Shown: one piece after another, positions 9,228-19,306 of the stretch
Numbering within the stretch: the stretch's first letter is position 1
Layout: every line of letters starts with the position of its first letter
From: Proteiniphilum acetatigenes DSM 18083
Lineage (GTDB): Bacteria; Bacteroidota; Bacteroidia; Bacteroidales; Dysgonomonadaceae
Length of the DNA stretch: 64,000 nt
Direction: 5' to 3'
Assembly: GCF_000380985.1 (NCBI RefSeq)
Contig: NZ_KB905704.1
Span: forward strand, 56,619-120,618
Notes under the pieces: generated by a model
What the model saw: only the letters and a program-made list of their open reading frames with translations
Told to the model about the DNA's origin: nothing
The model's database searches: none
Position numbers and translations under genes: made by a program

Positions 9228-10082
9228 TTAATTGCTTACCCTAATCCTGTCCGGCCATATATTGGGTAATTCTCCGCTAAATCCCATTTCCGGAAGTGCG
9301 TTTATTTGTTTCATTTCTTCTTCCGATAATGCAAAATCAAAGATATCGATATTTTCTTCAATTCTTTGAAGTGTATTTGATTTCGGAATTACAACCGTTT
9401 CGTGTTGAATTACCCAACGTAAGCAAATTTGAGAGACTGATTTATTGTATTTTTTAGCGATTGTTTTTAATACTTCATTTCCAAAAACTTTGCCTCTTGC
9501 TAAAGGTGACCAGGACTCAACAGTAATACCATTCTTTTTACAAAACGCGGTCAATTCAGGTTGCCAATAACCAGGGTGAAATTCAATTTGATTAACCGCA
9601 GGAATGATGTTTGCGGTTTGAAAAAGTGCCTCTAAATGTTCCTGCCAGAAATTACTGACGCCAATAGATTTTATTCTTCCCTCAGCTTGTAACTCTTCCA
9701 TGGCACGCCAACTATCTGCATTGGCCTTTTGCCAATTGGTATAATTCTTTGCGTTGGCCGGCCAATGTATTAAGTACAAATCAACATACGTCAAACCCAG
9801 TTTTTTGAGCGACACTTCAAAAGCCCTTTTTGCTTCTTCATATCCTAAATTTTCCCGGTACAATTTTGTGGTAACAATAATTTCTTTTCGGTCAATTCCA
9901 CTTTCCTTTATTGCTTTCCCGACTTCTTCTTCATTGTTGTAAACGGCGGCCGTATCAATCAACCTGTAACCCTTTGCCAAAGCATTTTTTATTGATTGAA
10001 CGCCCTCTTTATCTACGCATTTGTATGTTCCAAAACCTATAATTGGTATTCTGTTTCCGTCATTTAAAATGATTTCTGTCAT
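9228..10082 (-). CDS. Aldo/keto reductase
   Basis: 284 residues, the normal length for the short AKR subfamily close to 2,5-diketo-D-gluconate reductases. All four catalytic residues are visible: Asp in RLIDTAAVY, Tyr in the same motif, Lys in VTTKLY and His in YLIHWP. The nucleotide-binding C terminus carries IPKSNTLQRIEEN. It should be a cytosolic NADPH-dependent reductase of small aldehydes or ketones; the substrate cannot be read from sequence. It lies between the broken S41 gene and the serine hydrolase, all on the minus strand with about 90-bp spacers and similar AT-rich composition. Confidence 0.92.
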   Translation of the reverse strand: MTEIILNDGNRIPIIGFGTYKCVDKEGVQSIKNALAKGYRLIDTAAVYNNEEEVGKAIKESGIDRKEIIVTTKLYRENLGYEEAKRAFEVSLKKLGLTYVDLYLIHWPANAKNYTNWQKANADSWRAMEELQAEGRIKSIGVSNFWQEHLEALFQTANIIPAVNQIEFHPGYWQPELTAFCKKNGITVESWSPLARGKVFGNEVLKTIAKKYNKSVSQICLRWVIQHETVVIPKSNTLQRIEENIDIFDFALSEEEMKQINALPEMGFSGELPNIWPDRIRVSN

Positions 10083-10175
10083 ATACGATTCAAATTATTG
10101 TTTTCAATTATATTGGAAAAATTGTGTAAAGTAAAATTAATGCGGGCAACCGGACTTGAATGGTTGTCAACAGTG

Positions 10176-11267
10176 TTAGTTGGTGTTTTTTTTCGCTTCG
10201 TTTATCAATTCAAATCCTAAGTCGTCAATGGTTTTGTTTATCTCTGCAACATTGGACAGGATTATGACCGCTGTTTCATTTTCTAAATCGATGGTCATTG
10301 AAGAAGAATATCCTCCTGTTCCTCCGTTATGCCAATACAAGTCGTTGCCGCTTTTTAATTTCAAAATGTGCCAACCTAAGCCGATTTTAAAACCTTCGTT
10401 AATCTCGAAAGTCGGTTTTCTTGTCAATTCAAGTTCCTTGTTTGTAGAATCAAATTGTGCGGTTGCAAATTTCACCAAATCTTCGGTGGTTGATAAAATT
10501 CCGCCACCACCAAATAAAACATCAAAATCCCAATTAGACACGACATTTCCTTTCTTGTCTGATCCTTTTACAAGTCGGTTTTTTAAGTTTTGAGAAGTTG
10601 TGTATGAGTTGTGCATACTATACTTGTCAAAAACTTTCTCTTGTAATAACTCTTCAAAAGTGGATTTTTGAGAAATACCCAACGTATAACCCAATAATCC
10701 TGCTCCTAGATTTGAATAAGCATACGATTTTAAGGGCTCGTTATCAAGTTTCAACAGATTTTTCAAGTATTTCTCTATTTCGTTTTGACCATAGCTTTTG
10801 TATGGGTTGGTTGTGTTTGCTAAATCTAAGTTTTCAGGCAAACGAGCTATTCCCGAGGTGTGGTTCGCCAAACTCTCAAACGTTATTGTGATATTGCCTT
10901 TAAAGTCAAATGGGTAGAAAGAATTGATATGGTCCGTTAGTTTGATTTTCTTATCTTCGACCAATGAAGCTAAAACGGTAGAAGTGAAGACTTTTGTGAT
11001 TGAACCGATTTCAAATATTTTGCTTTGATTTTCAGTAGGTTTGATAGTTTCGTTGTCTCTTGCTACTCCGAAATAATTTGCTTTTCCGTTTTGAACGATG
11101 GCAATGGAGAGTTGAGCATTATTCGGTAGGTCTTTGGCTTTTGAAAAGATGATTTCTGCAATTGCTTTTGGGTAGTTACCCAAAGCGTTTACGCCTGCAC
11201 TCTCAATTTGAGCAAACAGTACGTTTGCTAAACAGGTTGCGATTAAAAGAAAAAATATTCTTTTCAT
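10176..11267 (-). CDS. Secreted serine hydrolase, beta-lactamase class C/penicillin-binding fold
   Basis: 363 residues with a Sec signal peptide (hydrophobic 4-16, ending LFAQ). The three active-site motifs of the family are present: SITK (SxxK) in FEIGSITKVFTS, YSN (YxN) in SYAYSNLGAGLLGY and HNGGTGG (KTG equivalent) in WHNGGTGGYSS. It is probably a periplasmic or secreted esterase, D-aminopeptidase or peptidoglycan-type hydrolase; the HNG third motif is more typical of these than of true AmpC beta-lactamases. It has its own promoter upstream (11300-11330). The spacer after it contains an 8-A run but no clear terminator hairpin. Confidence 0.9.
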   Translation of the reverse strand: MKRIFFLLIATCLANVLFAQIESAGVNALGNYPKAIAEIIFSKAKDLPNNAQLSIAIVQNGKANYFGVARDNETIKPTENQSKIFEIGSITKVFTSTVLASLVEDKKIKLTDHINSFYPFDFKGNITITFESLANHTSGIARLPENLDLANTTNPYKSYGQNEIEKYLKNLLKLDNEPLKSYAYSNLGAGLLGYTLGISQKSTFEELLQEKVFDKYSMHNSYTTSQNLKNRLVKGSDKKGNVVSNWDFDVLFGGGGILSTTEDLVKFATAQFDSTNKELELTRKPTFEINEGFKIGLGWHILKLKSGNDLYWHNGGTGGYSSSMTIDLENETAVIILSNVAEINKTIDDLGFELINEAKKNTN

Positions 11268-11299
11268 TCGGGATTTTGATTATAATACCAGCTAACGCA

Positions 11300-11330
11300 C
11301 AAATATACACAATAGTATTAAAAAAGCAAA
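11300..11330 (-). promoter_or_regulatory. Bacteroidota-type promoter for the serine hydrolase
   Basis: Read on the minus strand: TTTG (-33) at 11330-11327 and TATATTTG (-7) at 11307-11300, separated by 19 nt, matching the TTTG/TAnnTTTG consensus. It would start transcription some 25 bp before the ATG. The rest of the 11268-11580 spacer holds an inverted repeat TGCCAAA (11382-11388)/TTTGGCA (11405-11411) and no recognisable gene. Confidence 0.65.
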
Positions 11331-11580
11331 GACAAAAATAAAAAGCCTTTTGGATTTTCTTTGAAGTATATTATCTACTCCTGCCAAAAAGTCAGTTTAT
11401 ATGCTTTGGCAAAGATTTTGACCCCTTGGGTTTTAGTTCCATAAATCAGTATTTTCTGATATTCAACATTCAGAATACCGTCATTGTAAGAACTTTGTCT
11501 TTACTATTTTGTTATTGAATAAAGGTTTGCGTGCTCACATGACGGGGGATTTCTGATGGTGAACTTAAAAAAATTATCAT

Positions 11581-14169
11581 ATGAACTTTAATAATTTTAC
11601 AATAAGAGCGCAGGAGGCGGTACAAAAGGCTATCGACCTGGCACAGGGGAACAATCAGCAGATGATTGAGCCGGCACATCTGCTCAAAGGGGTGATACTG
11701 GTAGGCGAAAATATAACCGGATTTTTGTTCCAGAAACTGGGTGTAAATTCTCAAAACCTGGAGAGAGTGCTCGACAAGGAAATTGAATCGTTCCCCCGTG
11801 TATCGGGAGGTGATCCGATGCTGAGCCGTGAGACCAATGCAGTCTTCCAGAAAGCTATTGATTTTACCAGCAAGATGGGTGATCAGTTTGTGTCTCTGGA
11901 GCACTTGCTGTTGGCTATCCTGGATGAAAAGAACAGCGCATCGCAGATAATGAAAGATGCGGGTATATCACTGAACCAGTTGCAGGCAGCTATAAAGGAG
12001 CTGCGTAAAGGGGAAAAAGTGACCAGCCAGTCGGCGGAAGATACCTACCAGTCGCTGGGTAAATATGCCGTAAACCTTACCGAACGTGCCCGTAACGGTA
12101 AACTCGATCCTGTGATCGGTAGGGACGAAGAGATTCGCCGCGTCTTGCAAATTCTAAGCCGTCGTACCAAGAATAATCCCATCCTGATCGGTGAGCCGGG
12201 AACCGGCAAGACGGCTATTGCCGAAGGGCTGGCATATCGTATCGTGCGGGGTGATGTGCCGGAAAATCTCAAGAGCAAGCAGATATACTCTCTCGATATG
12301 GGAGCACTGATTGCCGGAGCAAAATACAAGGGAGAATTCGAGGAACGATTGAAGTCGGTGATCAACGAAGTGGTAAAGTCGGAAGGGGAGATCATCCTTT
12401 TCATTGATGAGATCCATACATTGGTAGGCGCAGGAAAGAGTGAAGGAGCGATGGATGCGGCCAATATACTGAAGCCGGCCCTCGCACGTGGCGAATTACG
12501 TGCCATAGGAGCTACTACGCTGGATGAATACCAGAAGTATTTCGAAAAGGATAAAGCCCTGGAACGCCGTTTCCAGACAGTGATGGTGGACGAACCGAGT
12601 GAATCGGATACAATCTCGATCCTTCGTGGTCTGAAGGAGAGATATGAGAATCACCATAAGGTGCGCATTAAAGACGAGGCGATTATTGCTGCCGTACAGC
12701 TTTCGAGCCGTTATATCACGGATCGTTTCCTGCCCGACAAGGCGATCGACCTGATGGACGAGGCAGCAGCCAAACTGCGTATGGAGGTGGACTCTGTGCC
12801 TGAGGAACTGGATGAGATCATGCGGAAAATCAAGCAGTTGGAGATCGAACGTGAAGCAATACGTCGTGAAAATGATACGCAAAAAGAAGAGTTACTTACC
12901 AGGCAGATTGAAGACCTGAAGGCTGAAGAATCGGAATACAAGGCCAAATGGCAGTCTGAAAAAGAAATAATCAATAAGATACAACAGGATAAGATCGACA
13001 TAGAAAATGCCAAATTCGAGGCTGAGCGTGCCGAACGTGAAGGTGATTACGGCAAGGTGGCCGAATTGCGTTATGGTACGATCAAGGAAAAAGAAAATGA
13101 GATAGAAGAGTTACAGAAACAACTGCATGAACGTCAAGGTGGCCGTGCCATGATCAAAGAAGAGGTGGATGCTGAAGATATTGCCGATGTAGTATCGCGG
13201 TGGACCGGTATTCCGGTGAGTAAGATGCTGCAGAGTGAACGGGAGAAACTGCTTCATCTCGAAGAAGAACTTCATAAGCGTGTCGTCGGCCAGGAGGAAG
13301 CTATCTCTGCCGTGGCTGATGCAGTGCGGCGTAACCGTGCCGGATTGAGCGACCCGAAACGTCCTGTCGGTTCTTTCATCTTCTTGGGCACGACGGGTGT
13401 CGGTAAGACGGAGTTGGCGAAAGCACTGGCAGAATACCTCTTCGATGATGAGAATATGATGACCCGTATCGATATGAGCGAGTATCAGGAGAAATTCAGT
13501 GCTACCCGGCTGATTGGAGCGCCTCCGGGATATGTGGGGTATGATGAAGGTGGACAACTCACTGAAGCTATCCGCCGTAAACCCTATTCAGTGGTATTGT
13601 TCGATGAGATTGAAAAGGCCCATCCGGATGTGTTTAATATCCTGTTGCAGGTGCTGGACGACGGTCGGTTGACCGACAACAAGGGTAGGGTGGTGAATTT
13701 CAAAAATACCATTATCATCATGACCTCTAACATGGGATCGAATCTGATCCGTGAGAATTTTGAAAGGATCACTCCTTCGAACCGTGAAGAGATCATCGAA
13801 AATACCCGGAATCAGGTGATGGATATGCTGAAAAGAACTATCCGTCCGGAATTCTTGAACCGGATCGACGATATCATCATGTTTGCTCCGCTGAAGGAGG
13901 ATGAAATCGAACAGATTGTCCGCATCCAACTCGGTGCTGTAGGGAAGATGTTGTCGGAGAACGGCATCGAACTGAGGTACACCGACGAAGCGGTCAGAAG
14001 TATTTCTGTAGCCGGTTTTGATCCTGAATTCGGAGCACGTCCCGTGAAACGGTTGATCCAGCGCAAGGTGCTGAACCAGCTTTCGAAAGATCTGCTGGCC
14101 GGAAAAGTGGATAAGACAAAACCGATCATTATCGACGCTATTGACGATACGATCTTTTTCAGGAACTAA
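11581..14169 (+). CDS. clpB: ClpB disaggregase (Hsp100)
   Basis: 862 residues, full family length. An N-terminal Clp repeat domain (1-145) is followed by AAA+ module 1 with Walker A GEPGTGKT (204-211) and [13 protein letters not shown]. The long coiled-coil middle domain (about 405-525, rich in Glu/Arg/Lys heptads) distinguishes ClpB from ClpA and ClpC. AAA+ module 2 has Walker A GTTGVGKT (603-610) and [11 protein letters not shown]. ClpB hexamers thread aggregated proteins through a pore together with DnaK. It is monocistronic with a strong terminator after it. No CIRCE element or clear -33/-7 promoter was found in the 310-bp leader. Confidence 0.98.
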   Translation: MNFNNFTIRAQEAVQKAIDLAQGNNQQMIEPAHLLKGVILVGENITGFLFQKLGVNSQNLERVLDKEIESFPRVSGGDPMLSRETNAVFQKAIDFTSKMGDQFVSLEHLLLAILDEKNSASQIMKDAGISLNQLQAAIKELRKGEKVTSQSAEDTYQSLGKYAVNLTERARNGKLDPVIGRDEEIRRVLQILSRRTKNNPILIGEPGTGKTAIAEGLAYRIVRGDVPENLKSKQIYSLDMGALIAGAKYKGEFEERLKSVINEVVKSEGEIILFIDEIHTLVGAGKSEGAMDAANILKPALARGELRAIGATTLDEYQKYFEKDKALERRFQTVMVDEPSESDTISILRGLKERYENHHKVRIKDEAIIAAVQLSSRYITDRFLPDKAIDLMDEAAAKLRMEVDSVPEELDEIMRKIKQLEIEREAIRRENDTQKEELLTRQIEDLKAEESEYKAKWQSEKEIINKIQQDKIDIENAKFEAERAEREGDYGKVAELRYGTIKEKENEIEELQKQLHERQGGRAMIKEEVDAEDIADVVSRWTGIPVSKMLQSEREKLLHLEEELHKRVVGQEEAISAVADAVRRNRAGLSDPKRPVGSFIFLGTTGVGKTELAKALAEYLFDDENMMTRIDMSEYQEKFSATRLIGAPPGYVGYDEGGQLTEAIRRKPYSVVLFDEIEKAHPDVFNILLQVLDDGRLTDNKGRVVNFKNTIIIMTSNMGSNLIRENFERITPSNREEIIENTRNQVMDMLKRTIRPEFLNRIDDIIMFAPLKEDEIEQIVRIQLGAVGKMLSENGIELRYTDEAVRSISVAGFDPEFGARPVKRLIQRKVLNQLSKDLLAGKVDKTKPIIIDAIDDTIFFRN

Positions 14170-14217
14170 TTCTAAAGAGTTAAGAATGAAAAATTAAAAG
14201 TGAAAATTTATTTAGTG

Positions 14218-14254
14218 AAAGTGGAACGGACATGGCTCCGATTCCACTTTTTTG
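14218..14254. terminator. Bidirectional terminator between clpB and trkH
   Basis: AAAGTGGAA (14218-14226) pairs with TTCCACTTT (14242-14250), and the inner CGGA/TCCG extends the stem. A T-run follows on the plus strand and an A-run precedes it, so it can serve both convergent genes. Confidence 0.88.
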
Positions 14255-14270
14255 AATTTTGAATTTGAAA

Positions 14271-15737
14271 TCACCTTTTCCAGAATCCGGGGATAAACAA
14301 CGAGAGTACGGTAAATATCTCAAGACGTCCTATCAGCATAAGAAAACTGAGATAGTATTTCATAAAAGGAGTGGCTGATTCGAACGTACCGCTGGGTCCG
14401 TACGAGCCTAATCCGAAGCCGTAGTTACTGATGGATGAAAGAGAAACGCCGATCGATTCTTCGAAATTCATTCCTGTAAGCCCCAATATTACAGCACTGA
14501 TCACCGTGAGGGTGATATACAGAAAGACAAAAGCAAATAGACGAGACATGGTTTCGCCGGTGATCACTTTCCGGTTCATTTTCACCACATAAAGTGCATT
14601 GGGATGTACCTGCCGCTTGAAAACCAATAGTGCGTTTTTGGAAAGTGCTATCAGGCGGGAGATCTTCATGCCGCCCGAAGTGGAACCTTCACTGCCGCAA
14701 AAGAGGATCATCGTCAGGAAAAGAAGCCAGTAACCAGAGCCCCACAACTGGAAATCGGCTGTGGCAAATCCTGTGGTAGTGACTGCGGCCACGACCTGGA
14801 AGAGCACTATCCGGAAAGTTTGTTCTATATCGTGCATCTGCCCTGAAGTCAACAGACCTGCGGTGATCCCTACAGTGAAAAGAATGATAATCAGGAAATA
14901 CCATTTGAACTCTTCATCCCTGATAATAGTAGTCTTGAAGCGTGTGACAAGCGCCGAGATGAGAAGGAAATTGGTACCACCCAGAAACATAAGCAAGGTG
15001 ATTACATATTCCGTATAAGGAGAGTTGAAAAAAGCAATACTAGCCTGCTTGGTAGAAAAACCACCTGTGGAGATAGCTGTGAGTGTGTGACAAGCTGCAT
15101 CGAACGCATCCATCGGACCAGCCCAGAGAAAGAAGAATCCGAGAATGGTCAGGCCGAGATAGGTGAATGCCATCTGCTTGGTGATCTCGCTGATACGTGG
15201 GCGGAACTGGTCCTCTGCGATACCTGTGGCTTCTGCTTCATAGAACTGGTTTGAGATCCCTCCGAAGATAGGCATAAACGAGAGGACGAAGATGATAATC
15301 CCGATCCCTCCGATCCATTGTGTAAAGCTACGCCAGAAATGGAGTGATTTGGGAAATGCTTCTATATTGACAAGTGTAGAGCTGCCGGTGGTGGTGAAAC
15401 CGCACATGCTCTCAAAAAATGCATTCGTGAAAGAGGGAATGGCTCCACTGAAGAGGTAGGGTAGTGTACCGAACAGCGCCATCATCAACCAGGAGAGCGT
15501 GACAGTGAGGAAAACTTCCCGTTTGGTAATATTACCCGTCGTACGCCTTCTTTTTCTTCCCCAAAAAGTGATGAGCATTCCCGAGCCGAAGCTGATAAGC
15601 GATGAAAGGTAAATACTTCTTACGGCAGTTTCGTTGTAATATTCGCCTACCAATGCGGAAAAGAGCATGAAGATCGCTTCAATTATCAGGAGCAGACCTA
15701 TGGTATTCAATACAAACTGATAGTTAAATCTCTGCAT
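14271..15737 (-). CDS. trkH: Trk/Ktr potassium uptake channel subunit TrkH
   Basis: 488 residues of mostly hydrophobic sequence forming four M1-P-M2 repeats. Selectivity-filter-like loops are visible (MCGFTTTGSSTL, TAISTGGFSTKQ, AAVTTTGFATADF and ISNYGFGLGSYG). An EAEATGIAEDQFRPRI segment matches TrkH proteins. It forms the membrane pore for K+ uptake, gated by the cytosolic TrkA ring. It lies 62 bp downstream of trkA on the same strand and ends against the clpB terminator. The start is set by the alignment of the first helix (FNYQFVLNTIGLLL). Confidence 0.95.
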   Translation of the reverse strand: MQRFNYQFVLNTIGLLLIIEAIFMLFSALVGEYYNETAVRSIYLSSLISFGSGMLITFWGRKRRRTTGNITKREVFLTVTLSWLMMALFGTLPYLFSGAIPSFTNAFFESMCGFTTTGSSTLVNIEAFPKSLHFWRSFTQWIGGIGIIIFVLSFMPIFGGISNQFYEAEATGIAEDQFRPRISEITKQMAFTYLGLTILGFFFLWAGPMDAFDAACHTLTAISTGGFSTKQASIAFFNSPYTEYVITLLMFLGGTNFLLISALVTRFKTTIIRDEEFKWYFLIIILFTVGITAGLLTSGQMHDIEQTFRIVLFQVVAAVTTTGFATADFQLWGSGYWLLFLTMILFCGSEGSTSGGMKISRLIALSKNALLVFKRQVHPNALYVVKMNRKVITGETMSRLFAFVFLYITLTVISAVILGLTGMNFEESIGVSLSSISNYGFGLGSYGPSGTFESATPFMKYYLSFLMLIGRLEIFTVLSLFIPGFWKR

Positions 15738-15799
15738 GCTTTGTCGTTTGTCTGGAGGCGTGTTGTACTTATGGAGTACATAATCCGCCCGTGGCCAAT

Positions 15800-17137
15800 T
15801 TAATTAAACAGTTTCTCGATACTCTTTAGCGATTTATTGAGAAAAAACACCACTACCTGATCATAGGGTTCGATCAATGTATCTCCATCCACCAGCATGG
15901 GTTCTCCGTTTCTGATAAGCGCTCCGAAAGTGATGTCAGAGGGCAGGTTCAAATTCCTGATCAGTTTTTTCGTCACTTTGGAGTTGGGCTTGGCTATGAC
16001 TTCACCCACATTGGCATCGGCAATCGTAAGGCTCTTTATATTGGAAGCATCGGCTTTCAGCAACAATTCATAGATCTTGCTGGCGGCAATCAGCTTCTTA
16101 TTGATCACTGTTCCGATATCGAACCGTTCCGCCATCGAAATATAATCGATATTCTCTACTTCGGCCACTGTCCTTTTTACCCCGTACTGTTTAGCCATTA
16201 TACATCCCAGAATATTGGCCTCGGAATTACCGGTAAGGGCGAGGAAGGCGTCGGTATCGGCGATACTTTCCCGCAGAAGAAATTCGGTATTCCTCCCATC
16301 TTCCACAAAAACAGTAACATTGGATGGAGCCATTTCGACTAACATCTGAGCACGTTCCTTATCCCTTTCAATGATCTTTATGCTGATGTTCTGCGGGAGT
16401 TGTTGAATTGTTCTCATAGTGATACGGCTACCTCCCATGAACATGATTTTTTTTGTTTCGAACGATTTTTTTCCGAACAGTTCGGGGAGTGAATCTATAT
16501 GTTTCCTGAGCGTAGTGAAATACAGAATATCATCAGGGAGTATCTGGTCGCTTCCTTTAGGTATAAGGGTGTGTGTATTACGCTTGATAGCCACCATGTG
16601 GAAACGCTTGTTAGTCTGTGTAAGATCGGACAGATAGGTATTTACAATAGGAGCGTTTTCCCTTACTTTGGCAGCGGCAAGGATCACCGTACCGTTACAT
16701 AACTCCCACCAGAAGCGGGCCCATGGTGTTTTAAGCGACATAGCGATCTCCCGGGCTGCGATCAGTTCCGGGTAGATCATGGAGTGGATCCCCAACTTCT
16801 CAAAGAATTCTTTGTTCTTGGGTAACAGGTATTCATAATTATCTATACGCGCAAGCGTCCTTTTCGTTCCTAAATTGGATGCAAGCATACAGGAGGTAAT
16901 GTTTTTGGACTCTTCAGGAGTTACACCGATATAAAGATCGGTATTGGCTGCACCTGCTTCCGTAAGATCTTTGAGTGACGTGCAATTTCCGATATAGGTA
17001 AGTATATCGGTGTTGTCGCGTATAATGGCAAGCCGGTCTTTATCGGCATCGATGAGTGTTATGTCGTGATTTTCCTGTCCTAGAAGTTTTGCCAGATGGG
17101 TTCCGACTTCGCCCGCACCTGCTATTAAAATCTTCAT
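15800..17137 (-). CDS. trkA: Trk potassium transport regulator TrkA
   Basis: 445 residues consisting of two tandem RCK (KTN plus TrkA-C) units. The first NAD-binding Rossmann motif is IAGAGEVGTHLAKLLG with the acidic end LIDADKDR; the second unit begins at IMFMGGSRITMRTIQQL, with a less canonical glycine pattern, and its acidic end is KIIERDKER. Each is followed by a TrkA-C domain. It is a cytosolic peripheral subunit that senses nucleotides and gates TrkH. It starts 30 bp after dxs and precedes trkH, so dxs-trkA-trkH are likely co-transcribed. Confidence 0.96.
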   Translation of the reverse strand: MKILIAGAGEVGTHLAKLLGQENHDITLIDADKDRLAIIRDNTDILTYIGNCTSLKDLTEAGAANTDLYIGVTPEESKNITSCMLASNLGTKRTLARIDNYEYLLPKNKEFFEKLGIHSMIYPELIAAREIAMSLKTPWARFWWELCNGTVILAAAKVRENAPIVNTYLSDLTQTNKRFHMVAIKRNTHTLIPKGSDQILPDDILYFTTLRKHIDSLPELFGKKSFETKKIMFMGGSRITMRTIQQLPQNISIKIIERDKERAQMLVEMAPSNVTVFVEDGRNTEFLLRESIADTDAFLALTGNSEANILGCIMAKQYGVKRTVAEVENIDYISMAERFDIGTVINKKLIAASKIYELLLKADASNIKSLTIADANVGEVIAKPNSKVTKKLIRNLNLPSDITFGALIRNGEPMLVDGDTLIEPYDQVVVFFLNKSLKSIEKLFN

Positions 17138-17167
17138 TGCCTCTTTTGCGGTTAATGATTCTCTATC

Positions 17168-19129
17168 TCAACGGTTATGTATCTGTACAACAGGGTTTAT
17201 CCTGTTATGCGGTGGCTGTAGATGTGCATGAATTCCCCTGGTCTCCTTGTACATACGCATAATATGTTCCAGAATACCCTTTTCATCGATTCCGGTGATC
17301 TGCTGAAGTTCCCTGACTGATCCGTGGGTAACGAATTCATCGGGGATACCTACGCGGAGCAGATGAACATCAGTATAGTCGTTTTCTGCAAGGAACTCGA
17401 GGACGGCGCTCCCCAGACCTCCTTTAATGACCCCATCTTCCACGGTGATGATATATTTGAATTTCCTTGCCACCTTATGCAATAACTCCTCATCAATGGG
17501 CTTTAGGAAGACCATATCATAATGGGCTACAGTGATGCCCGATTCTTCAGCCTCGTCGATTGCTTTTGCTGCATTATTACCGATCGCACCAATGGAGAGG
17601 AGGGCTATATCTTTTCCCTTTCTTAGTTTTCTCCCTTTACCGATAGGAAGGATATGGGGTTCGTTTTTCCATTCGGTCATCTCACCCTGGCCACGGGGGT
17701 ACCTGATCGCGAAAGGTCCTTCGTTTCCATATACGGCTGTGTGCATCAGGTTGCGCAGTTCATGTTCGTTATAAGGAGCCGAGATTACCAGATTAGGTAT
17801 AGGACGCAGGTAGGCCAGGTCGAATACGCCATGGTGGGTAGGACCGTCAGGCCCTACTAATCCGGCCCTGTCGAGGCAGAATATCACTTTCAGTTTTTGT
17901 AGTGCCACATCATGGATCACCTGATCGTATGCCCGTTGCATAAACGATGAGTAAATATTACAAAACGGGATCAATCCTTCTTTTGCCATGCCGGCGGAAA
18001 AGGTTACGGCATGTGCTTCGGCAATACCGACGTCGAAGGCTCTGTCGGGAAACTTATCTGCCATAAAAGTCATGGAACAGCCGGTGGGCATGGCCGGAGT
18101 CACTCCCACGATTTTCTCATTTTTCTCAGCCATCTCCACCAGAGTATGACCGAAAATATCCTGATAAAGCTGGGGTTGGTTTTCATTATCCTTCAGGATC
18201 CGCTCGCCGGTTTCTTTATTGAAAAGACCCGGTGAATGCCAGATGGTGGCCGATTTTTCAGCCGGCTTAAATCCTTTACCTTTGACGGTTTTGATATGGA
18301 GCAACTTCGGCCCCTGCATGTCTTTGATATTACGGAGTATACGGATCAGCCCCGGCAGGTCATGCCCATCCACAGGCCCGAAGTAGCGGATATTGAATCC
18401 TTCAAACAGATTCTGCTCTTTGGTTATCAGGGATTTGACGCTGTTATTGAACCGCAGGACGAGGTTCTTTTCTTTTTCCGAAATCAGATTTCGTTTTTTG
18501 AAACCCTGGTAGATATTGTTCCGTACCTTATTGTATTTTGCAGAAGTGGTCAGTTTCACCAGGTAATCCTGCATTCCACCCACGTTGTTGTCGATCGACA
18601 TATCATTGTCGTTAAGGATGATCAACAGATTATTGGGTTGCGAGCAAGCGTTGTTGATCCCTTCGTAGGCCAATCCGCCGGTCATGGATCCATCGCCGAT
18701 GATGGCAACGATATGCCGGTTCATTTCCTTCCTGAGATTGGCTGCCACAGCCATACCCAACGCTGCCGAGATGGAGGTGGACGCATGGCCGGCGGCAAAA
18801 GTATCGTATTCGCTCTCATTGGGGTTGGTGAACCCGGAAAGCCCTCCCAGCTTACGATTGGTTGAAAACCGGTCGCGGCGGCCGGTCAGTATCTTATGGC
18901 TATAGGCCTGATGCCCTACATCCCATACGAGTCGGTCGTAGGGAGTATTATAGAGGTAATGGAGCGCCACAGTCAACTCTACAGTTCCCAGGCTCGATCC
19001 AAAATGTCCGGGGTTATTGGAAAGCTGCTCGATGATGAATTCCCTCAGTTCGCGGCAAACTGTTTCCAGTTGTTCTATGCTGAGTTTTTTCAGATCGTCG
19101 GGGCTGTTTATATGTTGTAAATATTGCAT
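17168..19129 (-). CDS. dxs: 1-deoxy-D-xylulose-5-phosphate synthase
   Basis: 653 residues. The enzyme condenses pyruvate and glyceraldehyde 3-phosphate, using thiamine diphosphate, as the first step of the MEP isoprenoid pathway. ThDP/Mg2+ motif GDGSMTGG (145-152) continuing to NDNDMS, the N-terminal [13 protein letters not shown], the central YFGPVDGHD and the pyrimidine-domain motif [18 protein letters not shown] are all present, as is the C-terminal transketolase domain. The sequence runs about 30 residues longer than many Dxs proteins, mostly in a basic C-terminal tail. It is first in a probable dxs-trkA-trkH transcript, 177 bp from recQ. Confidence 0.98.
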   Translation of the reverse strand: MQYLQHINSPDDLKKLSIEQLETVCRELREFIIEQLSNNPGHFGSSLGTVELTVALHYLYNTPYDRLVWDVGHQAYSHKILTGRRDRFSTNRKLGGLSGFTNPNESEYDTFAAGHASTSISAALGMAVAANLRKEMNRHIVAIIGDGSMTGGLAYEGINNACSQPNNLLIILNDNDMSIDNNVGGMQDYLVKLTTSAKYNKVRNNIYQGFKKRNLISEKEKNLVLRFNNSVKSLITKEQNLFEGFNIRYFGPVDGHDLPGLIRILRNIKDMQGPKLLHIKTVKGKGFKPAEKSATIWHSPGLFNKETGERILKDNENQPQLYQDIFGHTLVEMAEKNEKIVGVTPAMPTGCSMTFMADKFPDRAFDVGIAEAHAVTFSAGMAKEGLIPFCNIYSSFMQRAYDQVIHDVALQKLKVIFCLDRAGLVGPDGPTHHGVFDLAYLRPIPNLVISAPYNEHELRNLMHTAVYGNEGPFAIRYPRGQGEMTEWKNEPHILPIGKGRKLRKGKDIALLSIGAIGNNAAKAIDEAEESGITVAHYDMVFLKPIDEELLHKVARKFKYIITVEDGVIKGGLGSAVLEFLAENDYTDVHLLRVGIPDEFVTHGSVRELQQITGIDEKGILEHIMRMYKETRGIHAHLQPPHNRINPVVQIHNR

Positions 19130-19306
19130 ACGCTTGTTTTATTTAGAATAAGGGGTAAAGAATAAAGAGAAAAGACAATGTTTAGATTTACTGCTCGCTT
19201 CATAATTCTGCACACAGTTTTCTTCTTTAATAACGGGTTTAGGTATAAAATAGTTTATAATTACCCTAATCATTTATTGACCTTCCCTCTTTCCCACTTT
19301 TCCACC

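Noticed and set aside
10083..11310. GTTAG/CTAAC motifs on both sides of the serine hydrolase gene, resembling integron attC ends
   Set aside because: No complete attC pair or foldable site with both consensus boxes was found, and no integrase is present; the CTAAC is simply the stop codon context.
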